NCBI GenBank assembly: GCA_031216915.1
Contig: CM062289.1
Coordinates: 390,874,674-390,938,673 of the forward strand
Direction of reading: 5' to 3'
Length of the DNA stretch: 64,000 nt
DNA from: Pictodentalium vernedei
Taxonomy: Eukaryota > Mollusca > Scaphopoda > Dentaliida > Dentaliidae
Shown here: in pieces, positions 57,150 through 64,000 of the stretch
Position numbering within the stretch: position 1 is the first letter of the stretch
How the letters are laid out: the number at the start of each line of letters is the position of its first letter
Made by a program: the position numbers and the translations under genes
The notes under the pieces: model-generated
What the model saw: the letters and a program-made list of their open reading frames with translations, nothing else
The model's database searches: none
Told to the model about the DNA's origin: nothing

Positions 57150-57810
57150 GAAGAAGGGAAGGGACCTTCTGCCAGAGGTCATGACGAATGACGGGGTTCT
57201 AGGAGAAGAAGAAGGGAGAGAAGGAGGCAAGTGATGGCATTAAAAGGTTGATACCTTACCGACCCTTGTCTAGCCCCGCACCGACCTCAAGAGGGGGGTC
57301 TGGGGGCCACTGGACCGTCAGGACACAAATCAATCTCCAACTCATTAGACTCTCCACCTGAAGAGGAGGTGGGGGAAGGAGATATGTCTGTGGTGCATGA
57401 AGTTGACTCTGATGATGCACCCTCCACCCCTCCAACTCTTACTCCTCCAGCTTATTCTGACCAGAGCCCCCTACCATTTGAGTATCACAGCATACATGGA
57501 GGCATTCCTGGAAAAGGGGGGGTCAGTGATGAGAAGCAACAATGACAGCTTGAGCAGTTAAGCTGGACCCTAACACACGAAGCGTTGGAGCCGGAAAATG
57601 TCAGATACTGGCTGCTTTTCGATATGAAAAATTATGAAAATAAGAAAACCCACGCTGGACTGCTGAAGCATCCGCCAGATTCATCCAAAGCAGCCAGGAC
57701 TAGACCTTGCGAAACAAAACAGTCTGCAGGCACTCCTACAACATCATCAGCTGCAACAGTTTCCCACGTCTCAACCTCCACCTCCAAGGAAGAACCGATG
57801 GAGACATAAG
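57150..57810 (+). pseudogene. Coding-like stretch of unknown origin
   Basis: The stretch is less AT-rich than its surroundings and reads as Pro/Ser/Thr- and Glu-rich peptides in the + frame. Pieces such as LEPENVRYWLLFDMKNYENK, then KTHAGLLKHPPDSSK, end with KEEPMET and a stop near 57,809. An upstream piece (PPSTPPTLTPPAYSDQSPLP) is in a nearby open stretch with a stop between them. It may be a decayed transposon ORF or an exon of a processed copy. I do not recognise the family. Confidence 0.25.
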
Positions 57811-58104
57811 CGCCACTGAGTACCTCGACCTTTTCCTCCTTTGCCACGCCCAGACATAATAGGAAAAATTAGACAGCTAAAAAGACTCGAAAGGGGCTTG
57901 CCTCACACCATCCCTGCATGCCTTTGGCATGCAAAAACCCTTTATTTGGGTTTTTGGTTTATAAGAGAGGATATATTGGAGTCACTGGGGCAAGCTGAAT
58001 TTTGTGGAGCAAACTACTTCTACATTTCTTAAGATATTATTATAGCCCCGCTAATAGGCAGAATCTCCATGAATCGGGACAAGTATCTGTGCATCAAATT
58101 TTGT

Positions 58105-58260
58105 TTCCAGGCTCTTAACTTATCAATATTTTAGCTTAGGATCATGAAAGTTCACAGATACACTGGTTAGGGGAAAGGGTTACTCTGGTGCTCCCATCTG
58201 AAAATAGTTTCAGGGCTCTTTCACTCAAGAACACTTTAGCTTAAGATCATTTGCAGGGTC
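58105..58260. repeat. Two degenerate units of about 105 bp
   Basis: CAGG(C)CTCTT...ATTTTAGCTTAGGATCAT and CAGGGCTCTTTCACTCAAG...TTTAGCTTAAGATCAT. They resemble array units elsewhere in the window. Confidence 0.45.
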
Positions 58261-58640
58261 CCAGTGATTCAAGACTCAATCCTGGAAAATTTAATGAAAT
58301 AATTATGAAACCTACCATTTTCGGCTACCCAGCAGCATCAAAAACAAATTTTGTCACTGTCCCCACCTACCCACCCCTGGAGCATACCGCCATCCCCTGT
58401 TTCTGAAATGTGAAAAAATTATCTGCTTTTCAGCTCATTTTAGCTAATGCCTCATAACAACTCTGTGTAAAAACGACATAGAAAAGCCAATTTTTTTAAG
58501 CCACCATTTCTAATAATTCTTATAGTAATTTACCCGCATGCATCAAGCTCAAACTTGATGAGAAAAAAATTTCATTTCTGTTGTCCAACAAATGGCTCAA
58601 CCCTTCCATATTCTGTTAACTGAAAGTCCATCTCAATTTA

Positions 58641-59072
58641 GTGTCGCTGCAGTAAATATTTGCATTAGAGTTAACTGTCTTGAAATGTTGTACATCAGAA
58701 ATGATGCAATCTCTAAAAATGAGCAGCCTTGGGAAAATATATATAAACATTTGAAACATTCTAATGACATCTTGCAATATTGTTGAATATTCCATATAAT
58801 TAAAGAGGGTGTTTTGATGACTTTTGGATCTAAAAAATACAATTGATTTTTGTTGTGGTTTTGTTGGGAATTCTCTGAAAAATATGTGCATGTGGCCGGT
58901 ACTTCCCTTCCGGTCAGGTTTTCTCTCTTATTTGTTGCATGACTGCCTGTTTTTGGGTCAGAAAAAGTTGTCTAAAGGGCTTTACTTGACAAAGGTACTT
59001 GAATGCTAAAATTAAAGTGATGCAATCATAATTTTTTTCGCTTGAACGTTATAATTGCCACCTATGGGAAAT
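58641..59072 (+). repeat. Direct repeat of about 440 bp, copy 1
   Basis: It matches 60,407-60,855 along its length, including GAAATGATGCAATCTCTAAA, CATTCTAATGACATCTTGCA, GTCAGGTTTTCTCTCTTATT and AAAGGGCTTTACTTGACAAA. Identity is roughly 85-90% by eye. Confidence 0.85.
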
Positions 59073-60406
59073 GGAGACTGAATTTGATATCATACATTGT
59101 CAGTTTCTAATGCTTTGCCTTGGGGCTGTAGCACTCATGGTCTGCTGAGCTATTTGACAACCTTGTCCTGGCTCTTTTCATAATATTTTTCATTGTATGT
59201 CATTCAGTACTCTTATGTAGACTTCTAAAATGTGTGACTGCAAGTTTATCTGTCTCTCTCTCTATCAGACAAGAGTTTTTTTTTTTTGCTTGTCATTTGC
59301 CTGGCTCAATATTTTCAATAATTGGCAGTTGACTGTCTGTCAACCCTCCCCCACCCCCAACTCTCACACAAATGTATTAAACATCAAAGACCACTCTATT
59401 CCGGAAGCAAATATCTGATTCATCCTCTTTGGAAACATATTTTCTACAATTTCAATCTTTTTGTCAGAATGGATGTATGTGGAGCTTAAAACTAAATTTG
59501 TGAAATTGCACTTATTGGTACTTGCAGCACAAGCATTGCACTATAAAATCAATAATTAATGGTTTTAGACATTTTAATAATGTTATGAGATACCACAGCA
59601 GCACAGTACTGGTCATCATACTGTTGGAAAAAAATGTGTTTTATGTTTTGTCAGTGTCATACCAATGACTCTAGGTGCCTTAACTGAGAAAACTGAGGCT
59701 TTTTCTTAGAAAAATTGCAAAATATTCAACAAGCACAATGTGAAATGTCTTCAGAAGACATAATGTAATTTATAAATTATTACAAATGGGAAATTTAATA
59801 TCACAAGATGTTTATTTTCTTCAACATCAATTAATATAGGAATCATATCATAGTTTTTTATGAAAAGTGGCATACCGGAGGAGGGGGGGGGGGGCACATT
59901 CAGGGATATATTTTACCACATCAGTAGGAAGAAGAAAATTTGACCTCAATTGTTGGAATAAAAAGGCACTGTCCTTTGATATTGATAAAATTTATGGCTG
60001 GAAACCCAATTTTTGAAGCAAAAACTGATACTCCTATTGCTTCGAGGGGTTGGAACACTATTTCTCATGCCTTGTCGTCAAATGAGACAGATTTTTCCCC
60101 AAAAATCATGTATTGATGAAGATTTCAGTTTTATTTTGGAATCAGGGTAGTTTTCAAAGAAAACTGTGAATTCCTATCCCTCTCAGCAAACTTATTAGGT
60201 TATAGGCTAGAAAAATCTTTATTGGTGGGGTGGGCAATGCCAGTTCTTGAGCCCATTTGGCAAAGTTTGGACACTTTTCTTTAAAAGAACAAATTTCCCT
60301 CAACTCAACTTGACTCAACAGAAGCCAAAAATTGAATTCTATTGCAGAAATGACTCTTTTATCTCATGGAAGTGGTAAAATGTAACTTTGGTTGGGGATG
60401 ATTATA

Positions 60407-60855
60407 GGTATCGCTGCAGGAAATATTTGCATTAGTGTTAACCGCCTTGAAAGGTTGCACATCGGAAATGATGCAATCTCTAAAAATAAGCAGCCTTGGG
60501 AAAATATATTGTTTCAATAAACATTTGAAACATTCTAATGACATCTTGCAATACTGTTGAATATTCTATATAATTAAAGAGGGTGATTCCATGACTTTTG
60601 GACCTAAAGAATACAAATGACTTTTGGTGTGGTTTTGCTGGGAATTCTCTGAAAAATATGTCCATGTGGCCAGTACTTCCCTTCCAGTCAGGTTTTCTCT
60701 CTTATTTGTTGCATGACCCCCTGTTTTGGGGTCAGAAAAAGTTGTCTTAAAGGGCTTTACTTGACAAAGATATTTGAATTCCAAAATTAAAGTGATGCGA
60801 TCATAATTTTTTTCACTTGAACGTTACCGTGACGATAGTTGCCTTTGGGAAAATA
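60407..60855 (+). repeat. Direct repeat of about 440 bp, copy 2
   Basis: Second copy of the 58.6-kb repeat in the same orientation, offset about 1.77 kb. It differs by scattered substitutions and small indels. The spacer, 59,073-60,406, has a G-run near 59,881 and no recognised gene. Confidence 0.85.
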
Positions 60856-60939
60856 TTTACTGCTATGATACCATTTAAGCATCACATGGTTATTGCCCAT
60901 TAGTTCCAACAGTGTACTGTTGTGATGGTGTGTGGAAGT

Positions 60940-61250
60940 CTTCCGAAGCGAACTATTTTTACACTTCTCAAGATATTGCTTTGAAACTCGGTATACGTAA
61001 TCAACATTGGGTTCAGATATGCATGACAATTTAGGTATTACGGGGGTTACTGCCCTTGAATTCTACAGATTTAATGGAGTGGCACAACCTTGTGGTCGAA
61101 CTACCACATTTGTTAAGATATTGCTTTGAAACTGTGTGTATATGATCAACATAAAGTGCAGATGTGCGTGACATGCATTTGCCATTGTTCAATTCAACGA
61201 TTCCAGACGTATTGCCCTCGAATTACAGAGTTTCCTTTGCAGGTGCAAAG
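60940..61250. repeat. Two degenerate units of about 145-150 bp
   Basis: AAGATATTGCTTTGAAACT occurs near 60,970 and 61,115, each followed by ATATG/ATACGTAATCAACAT. A related TTCTTAAGATATTATTATA is at 58,027. Fits the general array style of the window. Confidence 0.55.
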
Positions 61251-61374
61251 CCAACACCAGCAGTCTTGTAGTAGAAACCAGCAGCTGAGGCAATCGACCA
61301 TACGACTGACAGTGGTAGCTGACGAAGAAGTCATTCTGATACGCTGAAATCATGTAAACAGTCTGTTGTATAGT

Positions 61375-61732
61375 AACTACAGGCGTATTTATTTACTTAT
61401 TACTGGTTTAACGACACTTTAACAGCCAAGGTCGTATCGTGTCGGTGACAGTTTTATGGGTGGGGGAAGCCGGAGAAAACCACCGAGCAACGACAAGCAG
61501 CTGCCAGCTCCCCAACATTGTAACTCCGCACTGCAGCACAGTTAGATTGGTTGAAGACATGTACACCATCGACGTGCAGTACGCCTTAGTACACGGCGGC
61601 GTCGTGGCTCCATTGTGGTCAATTCGAGTTAAGTGCCTTGCCCAATGATACAACGTGGGAGTCCGAACAGATCGCTCAGACGGTCACCCATCTGAGGACT
61701 AACCGGGCTCGACGTTCCTAAACTACAGGCGT
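61375..61732 (-). repeat. 5S rRNA-headed SINE (SINE3 type) with 12-bp target duplication
   Basis: AACTACAGGCGT flanks both sides (61,375-61,386 and 61,721-61,732). On the minus strand the head (61,661-61,720) reads GTCGAGCCCGGTTAGTCCTC, then AGATGGGTGACCGTCTGAG. This matches the 3' half of 5S rRNA (GGTCGGGCCTGGTTAGTACT, then TGGATGGGAGACCGCCTGGG), which carries the internal promoter. The GTATCATTGGGCAAGGCACT body and the shared 3' part follow, ending in an AATA-rich tail at 61,387. The body is the same as in the tRNA-headed copies. Confidence 0.88.
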
Positions 61733-62440
61733 GTCGACACGTACCAGAAATATTAGGATGCGCGCATGTGAAGTGCACAATGTGTCTCAAAATACGTGTG
61801 CACATATGCATATGAATATTTGTGGACTGTCGAAGACCAATGGTTTGTGAACTGCTGTGGACTGATACGAGTCTTTGTGGACTAATCAACTTTGTGGTCT
61901 GATGTAGATTTGTTCTTGCCTCCTTATGATTATAATATAATAATAACACTGACCGGACGCTGATTTTCTCGCGGTTCTCAGCTGAGAAGGCCTTGATTAC
62001 CCCTGTGCACCCAAATACCCCCTATCTCTACGCATCTTCTCTACACCCAACACTCGAAGACGAACTGCTTGGTGACATCCCATTCTTCCCAATCTCGCCG
62101 ATAAGCATGCTAATCCTTTCCTTTGTGTCGTCCACATTCTTTCACCCCAATTCCCCATTATACTTCCAGGGAATATTACTATGTTAGACTGGTATTTTGG
62201 CCATTCTTATAGAAAAGTGTTACAGTGTCTCCTCTGCACCTAAATTATACATTTGGCACTCATTTTCACTGACTTTTCCATTTTCGCCCAGCTCCCGCGA
62301 CGTCGGCTTGAGCAGCACTCACCCACCAAAGGTACCATCAAGGTACTCTTCAAAAACCCGGCTTCTCTTTATAACGCAGGCCACCCAAAGACCTATCGCC
62401 AGTTTAGGTTACAATCTTCCACGACACTTTTTCTGACAAT
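61733..62440. other. No recognised gene
   Basis: Sequence somewhat richer in C than its surroundings, with short ORFs that match nothing I know. A block of TGTGGACT words lies at 61,823-61,890. Confidence 0.35.
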
Positions 62441-62442
62441 TT

Positions 62443-62640
62443 TATGCCTCCTCGGCGAAAGGTCGATGGCATATTGTTTTACCTCTGTCTGTTGGTCCGT
62501 CCGCATACGGGGTACAGGATTTGTCCGCCTTGCGCCTCTTACAGTTTTCAAGCTAGAACCATTTTGTTTTACAAGGTATTTATACATATCAAAGATGTGC
62601 ATACCGCTAGGAATTTGATTTTGTTCAATTTTTCACGAAA
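62443..62640 (+). mobile_element. Hairpin-capped element, degenerate left end
   Basis: TATGCCTCCTCGGC-GAAAGGTCGATGGCATA is a weak hairpin. TTTTACCTCTGTCTGTTGGT and CCGTCCGC follow, as in the related TATGCC-starting copies at 4,608 and 42,301. The right end is not seen. Confidence 0.45.
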
Positions 62641-63070
62641 TTACTGGTTGTTGAACTTAGTATTTTTTTGTGAAATTTCGAATATAGTGTTTAATTTTGA
62701 AGGATGTGTACAGATATGTTTGCTAATATAGTCAGTGAATAGTTATTTTTTTATTACAATGTGTTGATGTAACGCCATTTAATATAATATATTATGAATT
62801 AATTATACCAAATGGAGGTGACAAACTGAAAGTTTCGTGCCATTGAATTCATATTTACCAGACTTCGAAATATTTATTTTGCTAAATATGATCCAGTTTT
62901 AGGTATTTTGAAATAAATATGTAAATTAAAGGTCACGGTAGAACTCGAGGGGGGGGGGGGCGGGGCATCACGTGTCTTACAGACACAGCACATGTACGAG
63001 TAACAAATCACTGTTTGCTCTTGAACCTCCTATGTCCATGTGCTCTGTGTGGGGGAGGGGGGGGGGGTGT
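62640..63070. other. No gene; two G-runs
   Basis: AT-rich up to about 62,940, then G-runs at about 62,949-62,961 and 63,054-63,069. Confidence 0.5.
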
Positions 63071-63179
63071 TTCAGTCTAGTTTTTACCTGGGTTGTTCCT
63101 ACTTCTAAGTCCGAGATCTCCATTGAGCAGTTCTCTATTTAACTCCTTCACCTGGTTCATCCACCCGGTCTTTGTGTAT

Positions 63180-64000
63180 GATTTCCAAATATTCTGGAAC
63201 ATTAGTTTACACCTCGGCTGTCGGGGAGATTAACCAAACAGAGTTTCATTAAGTCTATCCTGTCCTTGATCCTCATCCACCCAACCTCACCCTTGACTGA
63301 TTTTAGTGCTGTGATATTACTCCACCCTGTTATCCATCGGTCTGCATCGTTCTGCGGGGTTTCCAAGTCCTGTATACTTTGTACTCCAACCATTTCCCAA
63401 GTGGTTTTCCTTACGAAAACCTTATTGAAGCTGTTTCGCTCTATAAGTTTCATTTCAGTACGGGTTCGCTTCCCCTTCACAGTTAGTTTATTCGTGTGGT
63501 TTCCGTAGATGCTTCTTCTCGTCATGTTAATCGTTACCCCCAAATACTCGTAGTTACCTGTCTCTCCAACACTAAGAGGCTTGCTGCTATCTTCCGGAAT
63601 ACAGAACTCCCCCAGGTGCCACTCATGGGATAACTTTCGAGTAGGTGCCACTCATGGGATAACTTTCCTTTTGCTTTCATTTAGTTCGAGCCTCCATTTG
63701 TTTATATATCTCTCAAGAATTGCCATCATTTTCTCTAGCCGTCTTTGCTTTCTGACACTATTACCATGTCGAAAAATAGCCCTGGGATCTTCGGGCCCCC
63801 AACTACTACCCCCTAGTCGCAATGCAGGGGCCGTAGGCACACCTTTGTTGTTATGTTACTCAGAAAACCCGTAAAGATCTTTTTCTTTTCAGCTTTCTCC
63901 TAACTCGTGACTTCCTGACTCCTAGATCATGTTATGGTCAGTGTGGTTCTTACGAGGCTCGTACCTCCTGGACCACCCCGTCGCATTCGTGGCTTCCAGA
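63180..64000 (-). mobile_element. Non-LTR retrotransposon (LINE) reverse-transcriptase fragment
   Basis: Minus-strand reading from 63,840 gives LEKMMAILERYINKWRLELN followed by ESKRKVIP, the usual end of the RT palm/thumb transition. The frame then shifts and continues GNYEYLGVTINMTRRSIYGN. The post-RT part has KTTWEMVGVQSIQDLETPQN, then DADRWITGWSNITALKSVKG and EVGWMRIKDRI, typical of the region after RT in molluscan LINEs. Upstream, FFDMVIVSESKDG is probably a decayed A/FADD..V region. A 29-bp tandem duplication (63,614-63,642 and 63,643-63,667) separates the two frames. The element is 5' truncated by the window edge and not functional. Confidence 0.75.

Noticed and set aside
61242-61290. 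CCTTTGCAG acceptor followed by a short open stretch, considered as the last harmonin exon
   Set aside because: Phase fits, but the peptide has no family resemblance, whereas the acceptor at 45,747 gives TYF-stop in phase.
61661-61722. 5S rRNA gene
   Set aside because: Only the 3' half is present and it is fused to a SINE body inside a target duplication.

Overview
The window looks like a piece of a molluscan, or at least lophotrochozoan, nuclear genome. It is AT-rich, has GT-AG introns, and is packed with repeats: tRNA- and 5S-headed SINEs, a DIRS retrotransposon, short foldback elements, and tandem arrays introduced by GTCC/GTCT-rich tracts. The species cannot be read from the sequence.

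The main gene is the 3' part of a harmonin (USH1C) homologue on the + strand. Eight exons between 4,034 and 45,759 chain together with matching intron phases. In order they encode a charged coiled coil, a Pro/Ser/Thr-type linker, the third PDZ domain and a C-terminal Thr-Tyr-Phe. The earlier exons (N-terminal domain, PDZ1, PDZ2) lie upstream of the window. The eight segments total about 641 coding bases in 41.7 kb, so almost everything between them is intron filled with repeats.

Layout: 1-4,033, upstream intron with a SINE and a hairpin-capped array. 4,034-4,838, two coiled-coil exons. 5,486-11,718, a DIRS-type element with inverted ends and an internal complementary region. 11,831-16,901, SINEs, a 156-bp array and a foldback. 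18,007-21,990, a SINE with target duplication, one linker exon, another array and the exon that starts PDZ3. 22,075-26,931, a roughly 153-bp array of about 28 units. 29,364-31,704, two PDZ3 exons around a degenerate array with nested TTAA-type MITEs. 34,029-37,035, pyrimidine-rich arrays. 40,273-40,997, an inverted-repeat element and the next PDZ3 exon. 41,840-43,990, an array with a smaller element nested inside it. 45,747-45,759, the last coding bases, with a 264-bp MITE with an 8-bp target duplication starting 68 bp after the stop codon.

Downstream of 45.8 kb the window is mostly repeats. One unidentified minus-strand ORF at 48.2-48.5 kb has a downstream AATAAA and could be the last exon of a convergent gene. 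A LINE reverse-transcriptase fragment ends the window on the minus strand.

The most interesting structural signal is a set of elements with one shared plan and unrelated end sequences. Each has a short hairpin at the left end, a GTCC-like pyrimidine tract, zero to many tandem units, and a right end that is the inverted copy of the outer hairpin arm.
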